From Glaciecola amylolytica (GTDB lineage: Bacteria; Bacteroidota; Bacteroidia; Flavobacteriales_D; Crocinitomicaceae), in the NCBI GenBank assembly GCA_003856375.1, contig CP034120.1:1426001-1490000 (forward strand): a DNA stretch of 64,000 bases, given 5' to 3'. The position numbers were made by a program, and so were the translations under genes. Shown one piece after another: positions 51,106 through 59,097 of this stretch (position 1 is the first letter of the stretch; every line of letters begins with the position of its first letter). The notes under the pieces are model-generated. The model saw only the letters and a list, made by a program, of their open reading frames with translations, was not told the origin of the DNA and searched no databases.

Positions 51106-51357
51106 GTTAGATGAAATAATTATTTAGGTGGTAAAATTAGATTGTACAATCAAGGTAAAATTGTACAGAATGGACAAATTTCATGAAATCGATGCTGCTG
51201 CTGAGGTTTGCTTTTCAGGATTTTGAACAACAAAAAACTCCCGGTTGCCGCCGGGAGCCAGGTTGTATTCCTACAACGTTGTTTTGTGTATATTTTCCCT
51301 TTACACAACAAGAAAATGTCTGTTGGTAAAAAAGTAACAGAGAATAGTTGGGATTAT
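51106..51357. other. intergenic region with a 3' terminator
   Basis: Contains the terminator of the CorC gene (51238-51257) and, near 51142-51170, TTGTACAATC/TTGTACAG-type palindromic pieces that may be regulatory for the LRR gene. Nothing else recognisable. Confidence 0.4.
51238..51257 (-). terminator. terminator of the CorC/HlyC gene
   Basis: CTCCCGG (51238-51244) pairs with CCGGGAG (51251-51257) with a U tract on the minus strand. Confidence 0.75.
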
Positions 51358-52638
51358 TTAATCTTCGATCGGAATTTCCTTAATGATCAATTTGTCGATA
51401 CGAGCGCCATCCATGTCAACCACTTCGATCTCAAAATTCAGCCAGTGAATTTTTTGTCCGGTGATGGGAAGACTTCTGGATTCATTTAAAACCAGTCCGC
51501 CAATCGTTGTGAAGTTCAGTTCGGATGAATTGTCTTCCAAACCAAATTGACGGAAGAACTCAGCAATCGGGTATTGCCCGTCGATTAACCACGAACCGTC
51601 TTCGCGCTGAACGAATTCAAACTCTTCCGCGTAGAAATCATTGAAATCACCCACAAGAGCCAAAAGTAAATCGTTCAAGGTTACAATTCCCTGTGTCTGA
51701 CCGAATTCATCTGTAATGATTCCGTAGTGCGTTCTGCTTTCTTTAAAATGAACCAAAGCTTCGTAAGCAGAAATATTTTCCAGGAGGAATTGAGGCTTTA
51801 ACATCAAATCCTTCAAATTGAAATCATGGTTGTTGATCGTGCGGAACAAGTCTTTCAAAAGAACAACTCCTAAAACGTGTTCGCGCTCTTCATCAAAGAT
51901 CGGATAGACAGAATGCAGTTCTTTTTCAACCTGCTCGCGGACTTCTTCTCTCGAATCGCCGATATCGATGAAAATCACATCATTCCGGTGCGTCATCAGG
52001 GAACTGATCGTACGATCTCCCAAATGAAAAACGCGCTCCAGAATATCCTGTTCGATTTCCTGAACTTCACCACCTTCCGTTCCTTCCTGAATAATGGCTT
52101 TGATTTCCTCTTCCGTTACTTTTCCGTCTGAAGATTGTTTGATTCGCAAGAGCTTAATTAAAAGATCCGAAGTAATGGTCAGCAACCAAACAAACGGAGC
52201 AGTCATCTTGGAAATAATCAACATCGGTCTTGCCATTGTTTTGGCAATTCCTTCCGGATTTGTTAAACCGATTCGTTTCGGAACCAATTCACCTAAAACA
52301 AGGGAGAAGAAAGTGATGATAACAACTACTGTGGTTACGGCAAGAAAATGCGCATAAGGTCTGGATGATTCAAAACCATGGTAAAACCCTTTGATATCTT
52401 CGGTCATTTTCTCTCCTGAAAAAATACCCGTTAGGATTCCGATTAAAGTAATCCCGATTTGAACCGTTGAAAGAAATTTGTTGGGTGCATTGAGTGTTTC
52501 AATGACCAACTTCGCACTTTTGTCACCTCTTTTTGCTGCGGCATCTAATTTGGATTTTCGGGCAGAAACCGTTGCGATCTCTGCCATGGAGAAAATTCCG
52601 TTTAAAATGATCAAAAAGAGGATTATGAGTAGTTCCAT
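51358..52638 (-). CDS. CNNM/CorC-family membrane protein (DUF21-CBS-CorC_HlyC)
   Basis: 426 residues. An N-terminal DUF21 domain with three or four spans (LLIILFLIILNGIFSMAEIATVSA, LSTVQIGITLIGILTGIF, TVVVIITFFSLVLGELVPKRI), a CBS pair (LMTHRNDVIFIDIGDSREEVREQV, then FLLENISAYEALVHFKESRTHYGIITDEFGQTQGIVTLNDLL), and a C-terminal CorC_HlyC beta domain (GSWLIDGQYPIAEFFRQFGLED). The family is linked to magnesium/cobalt efflux or metal homeostasis. The gene is separated from the aminotransferase by 0 bases, so they may be co-transcribed. Confidence 0.9.
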   Translation of the reverse strand: MELLIILFLIILNGIFSMAEIATVSARKSKLDAAAKRGDKSAKLVIETLNAPNKFLSTVQIGITLIGILTGIFSGEKMTEDIKGFYHGFESSRPYAHFLAVTTVVVIITFFSLVLGELVPKRIGLTNPEGIAKTMARPMLIISKMTAPFVWLLTITSDLLIKLLRIKQSSDGKVTEEEIKAIIQEGTEGGEVQEIEQDILERVFHLGDRTISSLMTHRNDVIFIDIGDSREEVREQVEKELHSVYPIFDEEREHVLGVVLLKDLFRTINNHDFNLKDLMLKPQFLLENISAYEALVHFKESRTHYGIITDEFGQTQGIVTLNDLLLALVGDFNDFYAEEFEFVQREDGSWLIDGQYPIAEFFRQFGLEDNSSELNFTTIGGLVLNESRSLPITGQKIHWLNFEIEVVDMDGARIDKLIIKEIPIED

Positions 52639-53838
52639 TTATCGAGTTGTTCCGGGATAAATTTCCAACGCTTTTTCTAAACAAACAACTGCTTTTTTCA
52701 AAGAATCCTGATTTAATACATAAGCGATACGCGCTTCCTGCATTCCTGCACCCGGTGTAGAGTAAAAACCATTCGCTGGTGCCATCATCACGGTCTGACC
52801 TTCATATTCAAAGTCTTCCAAAAGCCATTGGCAGAATTTTTCAGCATCATCAACCGGAAACTTAGCAACACAATAGAATGCACCGCTTGGTTTCGGGCAG
52901 AAAACACCCGGAATGCTGTTCAATCCGTCAACCATAATATTTCTGCGCTCAACATATTCCGAAACAACATCGTCGAAATAAGATTGCGGAGTATTCAAAG
53001 CTGCTTCCGAAGCAATCTGATCCACTGTCGGAGGAGAAAGACGTGCCTGACCGAACTTCAAAGCTGCAGCCATTACTTCCTGATTTTTGGAAACCAACGC
53101 ACCGATACGAGCTCCGCACATGGAGTAGCGTTTCGAAACCGAATCAATCATGATCACGTTGTTTTCGATTCCTTCCAGATTCAATACGGAAAACGGTTGA
53201 GCTCCATCGTAGCAGAATTCGCGGTAAACTTCATCAGCAAACAAGAACAAGTCATGTTTTTTGATGATGTCGCGCAATTGTTCCAATTCTTGCTTGCTGT
53301 ATAAATATCCGGTTGGATTCCCCGGATTGCAAATAACGATTGCTTTCGTTTTTGCAGTAATTTTCGCTTCAATTTCAGATACCGGAGGTAAAGCAAATCC
53401 TGTTTCGATACTTGCCGTTACCGGAACAACAGTCAAACCTGCCGTTACGGCAAATCCGTTGTAGTTTGCGTAGAATGGTTCAGGAATAATGACTTCATCA
53501 CCCGGATTGCAAGTTGTCATGAAACCAAAAATCAATGCTTCGGAACCGCCGGTTGTAATGATAATGTCTTCAGTATTTACCGGAAGTCCGCCTTTGCGAT
53601 ATGTTTCAGCCAATTTTGTTCTGTAAGATTCAAAACCTGCAGAATGGCTGTATTCAATTACTTTATGATCAAAATTTCGGATTGCATCCAGTGCAACTTG
53701 AGGAGTTTCGATGTCTGGCTGACCAATGTTTAAGTGATAAACTGTTTTTCCGGCTTTCTTAGCTTTTTCGGCATAAGGAACCAATTTACGAATTGGCGAG
53801 GCCGGCATATCAATGGCTTTTTGAGCAATTTTTGGCAT
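52639..53838 (-). CDS. PLP-dependent aminotransferase (AspC/class I-II)
   Basis: 399 residues from the ATG at 53838; a longer in-frame extension to 54048 would overlap the dipeptidase gene and the promoter, so I reject it. Fold-type I motifs: NIGQPDIETP (substrate loop), SEALIFGFMTTCNPGDEVIIPEPFYANY, the PLP Asp/Tyr in ICNPGNPTGYLYS and FLFADEVYREFCYDG, and the PLP lysine in DSVSKRYSMCGARIGAL. It probably interconverts aspartate/glutamate or aromatic amino acids. A TACTTTTG promoter element sits at 53862-53869. Divergent from the dipeptidase. Confidence 0.9.
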   Translation of the reverse strand: MPKIAQKAIDMPASPIRKLVPYAEKAKKAGKTVYHLNIGQPDIETPQVALDAIRNFDHKVIEYSHSAGFESYRTKLAETYRKGGLPVNTEDIIITTGGSEALIFGFMTTCNPGDEVIIPEPFYANYNGFAVTAGLTVVPVTASIETGFALPPVSEIEAKITAKTKAIVICNPGNPTGYLYSKQELEQLRDIIKKHDLFLFADEVYREFCYDGAQPFSVLNLEGIENNVIMIDSVSKRYSMCGARIGALVSKNQEVMAAALKFGQARLSPPTVDQIASEAALNTPQSYFDDVVSEYVERRNIMVDGLNSIPGVFCPKPSGAFYCVAKFPVDDAEKFCQWLLEDFEYEGQTVMMAPANGFYSTPGAGMQEARIAYVLNQDSLKKAVVCLEKALEIYPGTTR

Positions 53839-53861
53839 TTCTTTCTTTAATTTGGGGATAA

Positions 53862-53869
53862 CAAAAGTA
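53862..53869 (-). promoter_or_regulatory. promoter element TACTTTTG of the aminotransferase gene
   Basis: Exact TAnnTTTG match, 23 nt before the ATG; it argues against the upstream start at 54048. Confidence 0.5.
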
Positions 53870-53912
53870 CAGGAAATGTTGAGATATGCGTAAAATTGAC
53901 AATTTTTACAAG

Positions 53913-54680
53913 ATGAAGTATCTGTTAAGTCTCTTATTAGCCGCGTTTTTATTGAATGCATGTCAGGAAAATACCTCTGCCGAAGATGAAACTCCTTTGG
54001 TTGGAGAGTTTGATGTGAAAACGGTTGTTGAGAAGGAGGAAAAAGCAAAACCGGAAAAAATCGACCGGGTAATTCACGGTAAAGACACCTTGGTTTCAGT
54101 GGATTCCTTCAATAAAAATATTTGGTGGGAATTGAAATATGCAACCAAAGATAATTTCATGCACCGCGTGTTGTACGATACGATGCAGAAAGTGTACGTT
54201 CAGATTGATGTGGCGCGCAGACTGGCAAAATCGCAGGAATATCTGACAGGAAGAAACAAAGATCTGCATTTGTTGGTTTACGACGGATTGAGACCTTTAA
54301 GTGTTCAATGGGAAATGTGGAACGCTCTGGATACGATTCCGGTGTTTGAACGGGGAAGATTTGTGAGTAATCCGCGAAACGGAAGCGTTCATAATTATGG
54401 AGCTGCTGTCGACTTAACGATTTGTGATGCGAAACGGAAACCATTGGATATGGGAGCAGGGTATGACGATATCCGGAAGATTGCTTATCCGTCGCTGGAA
54501 TCTGAGTTTTTGGCAACAGGAGAAATCACGCAGCAGCAAATTGACAACCGGAAAATGCTGAGAAGAACCATGAAAAGTCAGGGGTTCTCTAATATTCCTA
54601 CCGAATGGTGGCATTTCAATGCTTTTCCGCGTCCGATTGCAAAATCGAAGTATGCGGTGGTTCTGAATGAAATTGAATGA
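53913..54680 (+). CDS. D-alanyl-D-alanine dipeptidase, VanX/DdpX type, lipoprotein
   Basis: 255 residues from the ATG at 53913, which starts a lipoprotein signal (LLSLLLAAFLLNAC; Cys17). The MEROPS M15D zinc site is visible as SVHNYGAAVDLT (His and Asp ligands) and EWWHFN (catalytic Glu and third His), with RPLSVQWEMW between. Lipoprotein anchoring suggests it cleaves D-Ala-D-Ala in the periplasm, as in peptidoglycan turnover or recycling. An ATG at 53886 in frame would precede the signal and is unlikely. Divergent from the aminotransferase. Confidence 0.92.
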   Translation: MKYLLSLLLAAFLLNACQENTSAEDETPLVGEFDVKTVVEKEEKAKPEKIDRVIHGKDTLVSVDSFNKNIWWELKYATKDNFMHRVLYDTMQKVYVQIDVARRLAKSQEYLTGRNKDLHLLVYDGLRPLSVQWEMWNALDTIPVFERGRFVSNPRNGSVHNYGAAVDLTICDAKRKPLDMGAGYDDIRKIAYPSLESEFLATGEITQQQIDNRKMLRRTMKSQGFSNIPTEWWHFNAFPRPIAKSKYAVVLNEIE

Positions 54681-54803
54681 AAATCAATATTTGAAACTTT
54701 CATTTAACCTGTGTTTTTAGCTTGATGAGGTTTCTTGTTTCATTTTTCTCTTTATGATATTTTGATTAATATCTTGATTTTTAGATGATTAATCTTTTAT
54801 ATT

Positions 54804-54827
54804 CTATTTGTCCGATAGAATATATAG
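54804..54827. promoter_or_regulatory. 24-bp palindromic operator upstream of the TonB receptor
   Basis: CTA and TAG ends flank a TCCGATAGAAT core; arms match at 7 of 10 positions. The site is the same as 57964-57987 in spacing and core (TCCGATAGRAT), both 20 bases upstream of the -33 TTG. Confidence 0.7.
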
Positions 54828-54846
54828 AAAATAATCTTCCTTTTCC

Positions 54847-54877
54847 TTGTTGTCCACAAAAAGACTTATTTAATTTG
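54847..54877 (+). promoter_or_regulatory. promoter of the TonB receptor
   Basis: TTG at 54847-54849, 20-bp spacer, TTAATTTG at 54870-54877; identical geometry to the sulfur operon promoter. Confidence 0.65.
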
Positions 54878-54894
54878 TCCCCTCAATTAAATAA

Positions 54895-57432
54895 ATGAAA
54901 ACAACAATACTCTTTTTCTTGCTTGGAATAAGTATCCGGGTTCAGGCACAAACAATTATTCGGGGGAATATTTCCGACGAAAGCGGACAATCTATTTACA
55001 ATGCGCGGGTCACGTTGCTGAACTCCGGAAAGACTTACATGGTAGATTCACTTGGCGTTTTTCTCATTGAAACTTCGGAGAAATTACCTTACAGATTGAA
55101 GTTCCATGCCGTCGGATTTCAAGCTTCGGAAGAGGAATTGAATGCTTATCCGCAAACTCCGCTGAAAATCACATTGAAAGATGAATCCTTGTCGGAAGTG
55201 GTGGTTTCTGCCCGCCGGAGAAATGAAACAGCTCAGGATTTACCGATTCCGATTGCGGTTGTATCCGGTGCAGCGATTGCAGAATCCGGGTCCTTCAATG
55301 TGAATCGGGTAAAGGAATTGGTTCCTTCCGTTCAGTTGTATTCATCCAATCCACGAAATACAACCTTGAACATTCGCGGTTTGGGTTCCACTTTCGGTTT
55401 GACAAATGACGGAATTGATCCCGGAGTAGGATTTTATGTCGATGGAGTTTATTATGCCCGTCCGGCGGCTACAACACTCGATTTTATCGATGTTGATCAG
55501 ATTGAAGTGTTGAGAGGCCCGCAGGGAACATTATTTGGAAAAAACACAACAGCGGGTTCTTTCAACGTAACCACCAAAAAGCCTGAGTTTACGCGTGGAG
55601 CAAATTTTGAACTCAGCTACGGAAATTACGGATACATTCAGGCCAAAGCATCCGTAACAGGGCCGCTAACCAAAAAACTGGCCGCACGGGTTTCTTTTTC
55701 GGGTACTCAACGAAACGGAACGATTTACAATGTTTCTACCAATAAATACACGAACGATCTGAATAACATCGGAACACGCGTTCAGCTCTTGTATAACCCC
55801 ACCAGTAAGATCGACGTTGCGCTGGCCGGAGATTTTACACGGCAAAGACCGGACGGTTACGCACAGGTTGTAGCGGGAGTTGTGAAGACCAAACGAGTGG
55901 CTTACAGACAATTCGATCAGATTATTGCTGATTTGAATTACTCTTTGCCCGGTGAAAATGCTTTCGATCGTAAAATTGATCACAATACAAGCTGGAAATC
56001 GGATCAGGATCTCGGAGGAGTTTCATTAAACGTTGATTTCCGGATAGGGAAGGGAAAATTGACCTCGACAACAGCCTGGAGATTCTGGAACTGGAATCCG
56101 TCTAACGACAGAGATTTTACGGGACTTCCTGTTCTGACTTTGTCGCAAGCACCATCGAAACATCAGCAATGGTCTCAGGAAGTGCGATACGCAGGAAACA
56201 TCGTGAAGAAACTATCAGGTGTAATCGGAGTTTACGCCATTGGACAGGAATTGAAAACCTGGCCGTATCATACCGAAGAATCAGGCGCTGCACAATGGCG
56301 ATTTTCTCAAAGTTCCACCAGTTCTCTGTGGCAGACTCCGGGCTTGTTTGAAGGATACGGAATCCGTACAACTTCAGCGTTGACAACATTCAGTGGTGCA
56401 GTATTCGGGCAGTTGGATTGGGAAATACTCAAACAACTGCACGTTTTGGGAGGTTTAAGAGTGAATTACGACGAGAAGAAAGTCAATTTCAGCAGAAAAA
56501 CCTATGGTGGACTGGAAACCACTGATGCGCAATTGATCGCCTTGAAGAAACTGGTTTACAGCGATCAGGAATTTTCGTCCGGAACGGATAATTCCAATGT
56601 TTCCGGGCAGCTTACATTATCTTACAAACCGATCAGACAAATGAATATTTATGCGACCTATTCCACGAATTACAAACCCGTTGGCTTGAATCTGGGCGGT
56701 CTGCCTACAGAATCCGGGCGTGTAATGACCGAATTGGCGGTGATTCGTCCGGAATACGTTCAGCATTACGAATTTGGAATTAAAACATCGTTTAAGCGGA
56801 ATTTCATATTCAACATTACGGCATTCAATACGGATATCAAAGATTATCAGACGCAGGTTCAAACAGCAGAAGTAGGAGTGAACCGCGGTTATTTAGCCAA
56901 TGCAGAGCGGGTTCAGGTTTTCGGTGTGGAAGTAGACGCCAATTTGAAAATCAATCAATACCTATCAATTTACGCGAACGGAGCATACACGGAAGGGAAA
57001 TATGTGAAATTTACCAATGCACCTGTTCCCTTGGAAGAAACGGGAGGTTCGGCTGCCTTCAAGGATGTTTCGGGATCGAGACTGCCGGGAATTTCCAAAT
57101 GGACGGTATCTGCCGGAGCGGAGTTCGGTCTTTCCGGAAAATTACTGGGTTGGTCAGGAAGATTCTTTCTGGCTTTGGATACTTACGCGCGCTCTTCGTT
57201 TTCATCCAGTTCTTCCGAATCTGCTTATCTGAATGTTTCCGGATATTCCCTGTTGAATGCCCGCATCGGTTTCAGAGCCGTGGACGGTGTTTCGGTTTAT
57301 TTCTGGGGAAGAAACATTTTGAACAAGAATTACTACGAACAGTTATTGGTTGCAGCCGGAAATGCAGGTCAGTTTGCTGCTGTGTTGGGTGATCCGATGA
57401 CTTTTGGTGTAACCCTAAAGTATTCATTTTAA
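54895..57432 (+). CDS. TonB-dependent outer-membrane receptor in the sulfur regulon
   Basis: 845 residues, signal peptide 1-18, an N-terminal carboxypeptidase-regulatory-like sandwich (about 20-95), the plug (about 105-230 with ETAQDLPIPIAVVSGAAIAES, IDPGVGFYVDGVYY, IEVLRGPQGTLFGKNTTAG) and a 22-stranded barrel ending in an aromatic residue (TFGVTLKYSF). Its operator and promoter are superimposable on those of the sulfite reductase operon, so it probably imports a sulfur-containing compound rather than iron; the ligand is inferred from regulation alone. No SusD partner is present. Confidence 0.9.
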   Translation: MKTTILFFLLGISIRVQAQTIIRGNISDESGQSIYNARVTLLNSGKTYMVDSLGVFLIETSEKLPYRLKFHAVGFQASEEELNAYPQTPLKITLKDESLSEVVVSARRRNETAQDLPIPIAVVSGAAIAESGSFNVNRVKELVPSVQLYSSNPRNTTLNIRGLGSTFGLTNDGIDPGVGFYVDGVYYARPAATTLDFIDVDQIEVLRGPQGTLFGKNTTAGSFNVTTKKPEFTRGANFELSYGNYGYIQAKASVTGPLTKKLAARVSFSGTQRNGTIYNVSTNKYTNDLNNIGTRVQLLYNPTSKIDVALAGDFTRQRPDGYAQVVAGVVKTKRVAYRQFDQIIADLNYSLPGENAFDRKIDHNTSWKSDQDLGGVSLNVDFRIGKGKLTSTTAWRFWNWNPSNDRDFTGLPVLTLSQAPSKHQQWSQEVRYAGNIVKKLSGVIGVYAIGQELKTWPYHTEESGAAQWRFSQSSTSSLWQTPGLFEGYGIRTTSALTTFSGAVFGQLDWEILKQLHVLGGLRVNYDEKKVNFSRKTYGGLETTDAQLIALKKLVYSDQEFSSGTDNSNVSGQLTLSYKPIRQMNIYATYSTNYKPVGLNLGGLPTESGRVMTELAVIRPEYVQHYEFGIKTSFKRNFIFNITAFNTDIKDYQTQVQTAEVGVNRGYLANAERVQVFGVEVDANLKINQYLSIYANGAYTEGKYVKFTNAPVPLEETGGSAAFKDVSGSRLPGISKWTVSAGAEFGLSGKLLGWSGRFFLALDTYARSSFSSSSSESAYLNVSGYSLLNARIGFRAVDGVSVYFWGRNILNKNYYEQLLVAAGNAGQFAAVLGDPMTFGVTLKYSF

Positions 57433-57460
57433 GGATCAGGCAGTTACTTGATTCAATTCC

Positions 57461-57482
57461 TATTAAATTAGTAGTATATTTA
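57461..57482. promoter_or_regulatory. near-palindrome and -7-like element before the Rrf2 gene
   Basis: CTATTAAATTAGTAG is a near-palindrome (12 of 15 positions), followed by TATATTTA 4 nt before the Rrf2 ATG. It may be the regulator's own operator. Confidence 0.45.
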
Positions 57483-57486
57483 TGGC

Positions 57487-57942
57487 ATGATTCCAAAAAG
57501 ATCGAAATATGCTATTCAGGCGTTGAAATGTCTGGCTAAAGTTTACCGCGAAAAGAAACACTTGTCAATCGCTGTGATCGCTGAACAGGAGAAGATTCCA
57601 CGAAAATTTCTGGAAGCTATTCTGCTGCAATTGAGAAACGGCGGACTTGTCGGAAGTAAGATGGGAGCAAGCGGAGGTTACTTTTTGGTCAAACATCCGG
57701 ATGAAATTGTATTGAGCAATATTATTCGTTTGACCGGTGGTCCTATTGCCTTACTGCCTTGCGTGAGTCTGAATTTTTACGAAGAATGTATTGAATGTCC
57801 GCACGAAGAGCTGTGCGCTTTACACGATGTAATGCTCGAAGTACGTGAAGCAAGCATTCATATTTTATCTAAAACAAGTCTGGCAGATTTAATTTTAAGA
57901 GAAAAGAAATTATTCAGAAAACATGAAAACAAGCGTAAATAG
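57487..57942 (+). CDS. Rrf2-family transcriptional regulator with four-cysteine C-terminus
   Basis: 151 residues of the Rrf2/IscR family: MIPKRSKYAIQALKCLAKVY, the wing LRNGGLVGSKMGASGGYFLVK, and a Cys cluster (Cys92, Cys101, Cys104, Cys110). Family regulators sense Fe-S clusters or cysteine-pathway metabolites. The cysteine spacing differs from IscR, so ligation is not certain. It lies between the TonB receptor and the sulfite reductase operon and is the obvious candidate to bind the operators in this region, which is inference. A near-palindrome (57461-57475) and a TATATTTA element just before the ATG could serve autoregulation. Confidence 0.87.
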   Translation: MIPKRSKYAIQALKCLAKVYREKKHLSIAVIAEQEKIPRKFLEAILLQLRNGGLVGSKMGASGGYFLVKHPDEIVLSNIIRLTGGPIALLPCVSLNFYEECIECPHEELCALHDVMLEVREASIHILSKTSLADLILREKKLFRKHENKRK

Positions 57943-57963
57943 TGATTTTTTGATTTTTAATTC

Positions 57964-57987
57964 CTACTTATCCGATAGGATAAATAG
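57964..57987. promoter_or_regulatory. 24-bp palindromic operator upstream of the sulfur operon leader
   Basis: CTACTTATCC-GATA-GGATAAATAG; the arms match at 9 of 10 positions. Its centre is about 65 bp upstream of the predicted start of transcription, which suits an activator. Confidence 0.75.
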
Positions 57988-58006
57988 AAAATAATTTGCA
58001 ATTTCC

Positions 58007-58037
58007 TTGCTCTTTTTAAGAAGAGGACTTTACTTTG
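58007..58037 (+). promoter_or_regulatory. promoter of the sulfite reductase operon
   Basis: TTG at 58007-58009, 20-bp spacer, TTACTTTG at 58030-58037. Transcription would start near 58041, so the leader ORF at 58047 begins almost at the 5' end. Confidence 0.65.
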
Positions 58038-58046
58038 CAGGACAAA

Positions 58047-58142
58047 ATGAAAATAGAAATGATTCAAAGAAACTTCATGCACAACATGCAAATATGCTGT
58101 ATGTCTGTCAAGCGACGGACAGCGGGAGGTATAATTATATAA
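58047..58142 (+). CDS. Met/Cys-rich leader peptide of the sulfur operon (putative attenuator ORF)
   Basis: A 31-codon ORF starting 10 nt after the promoter element. It holds five Met codons and two adjacent Cys codons (TGC TGT at 58095-58100, then ATG), and ends VKRRTAGGIII. The last codons (GCG GGA GGT) overlap GCGGGAGG (58122-58129), which can pair with the 5' arm of the terminator at 58159-58194. In a classic attenuator, stalling at Cys codons would free this segment and prevent termination. Too short for standard gene callers; translation is inferred from its position and codon content. It could also be chance, which conservation would test. Confidence 0.6.
   Translation: MKIEMIQRNFMHNMQICCMSVKRRTAGGIII
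58105..58134. promoter_or_regulatory. leader RNA hairpin and antiterminator arm
   Basis: CTGTC (58105-58109) can pair with GACAG (58118-58122). Then GCGGGAGG (58122-58129) and TATAA (58130-58134) can pair with CTTC-T-CCGC (58163-58171) and TTATA (58155-58159), about 13 bp with two bulges, excluding the terminator stem. Confidence 0.5.
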
Positions 58143-58158
58143 GTTAACAACGAGTTAT

Positions 58159-58194
58159 AACCCTTCTCCGCTTTTTGGTAGAGAAGGGTTTTTT
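58159..58194 (+). terminator. attenuator terminator before the aldo/keto reductase gene
   Basis: AACCCTTCTC (58159-58168) pairs perfectly with GAGAAGGGTT (58181-58190) around a 12-nt loop, followed by T4. It sits between the leader ORF and the first structural gene, so readthrough must be regulated for the operon to be expressed. Confidence 0.85.
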
Positions 58195-58216
58195 ATTGGC
58201 ATTAAAAAAAGAAATA

Positions 58217-59095
58217 ATGAAAAAAGTATATATCAATGAATATGGTCCGCGGGTTTCAGCTGCAGTTTATGGATTCTGGAGATGGACCGAAGAAGATCTG
58301 AATGACAGCAAAAAGCTGGAAGAAGTAGTGTTGTTCACCCGCGAACTTGGAATTGATACCTATGACCTGAGTTCAGGAGTCGGAGGAAATGAACTGGAGC
58401 ATCAGTTCGGAAAACTGATTGAATCCGGAGTAATCGATCAATCGGAGTTGATTTTATCAACCAAGGTCGGAATCCGGGAGTATTCCGGAGCTTACGGAAG
58501 CGGGATTTATTATGATTTGAGTCCGCAAAACATTACCAAAAGTGTTGAACAATCTCTGAAACGCTTAAAACGGGAAAAGATTGAAATTCTGATTCTGGAA
58601 CATTTTGATTTCCTTGCAAACATCGAAGAAACAGCATCCGCTTTATTGAAATTACAGCGAAGCGGAAAGATCTCATACATCGGAGTGTCGAACTTCAATG
58701 TGTTTCAGCAGCGCTTGTTGTCAGCTACACTTTCCCAACCGATCATTACCAATCATTTGGAACTGAATCTGCTTCAAACAGAGGCATTGCACGACGGGCG
58801 GCTTGATTTTATCAGAGAACAGCACAGTCGGGCACTTGCATTTTCACCGTTGGCGGATGGCCGGATTTTGTTGGGAGAAGATGCACAAGCGGTGAAACTG
58901 CGTTTGGCTTTGATCGAAATCGGAAAGAAATACGAGGCAAATGTGGAGCAGGTTGCGGTAGCCTGGTTGAATAAACTGGGAGCACTTCCGATTATCGGCA
59001 GTAAAGAAAAACGCAGAATCCAGAATGCTGCAACGGCTCATTCATTCGAATTGTCGCAGGAAGATTGGTATTACCTCTATCATGCAACCAAATAA
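58217..59095 (+). CDS. aldo/keto reductase-like protein lacking the catalytic tyrosine
   Basis: 292 residues from the ATG at 58217; the in-frame TTG at 58175 lies within the terminator and is rejected. The (beta/alpha)8 fold of AKRs is recognisable: GIDTYDLSS (Asp50), STKVGI (Lys83) and LILEHFDF (His129) keep three of the tetrad residues, but where YdhF-type AKRs have DIYGG the sequence reads GVGGN, with Val55 in place of the catalytic Tyr. The downstream motif GVSNFNVFQQRLL is present. First gene of the sulfite reductase operon. It may be a non-canonical reductase or inactive. Confidence 0.82.
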   Translation: MKKVYINEYGPRVSAAVYGFWRWTEEDLNDSKKLEEVVLFTRELGIDTYDLSSGVGGNELEHQFGKLIESGVIDQSELILSTKVGIREYSGAYGSGIYYDLSPQNITKSVEQSLKRLKREKIEILILEHFDFLANIEETASALLKLQRSGKISYIGVSNFNVFQQRLLSATLSQPIITNHLELNLLQTEALHDGRLDFIREQHSRALAFSPLADGRILLGEDAQAVKLRLALIEIGKKYEANVEQVAVAWLNKLGALPIIGSKEKRRIQNAATAHSFELSQEDWYYLYHATK

Positions 59096-59097
59096 TC

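Noticed and set aside
53839-54048. 70-residue N-terminal extension of the aminotransferase
   Set aside because: It would overlap the divergent dipeptidase gene and include the promoter at 53862-53869.
57988-58158. SAM or other known riboswitch in the sulfur operon leader
   Set aside because: I see none of the conserved core of SAM-I and no clear SAM-II pseudoknot; the leader is better explained by the Met/Cys ORF and terminator.
58175-58216. upstream in-frame start for the aldo/keto reductase
   Set aside because: It is a TTG inside the attenuator hairpin; the family begins at the ATG at 58217.
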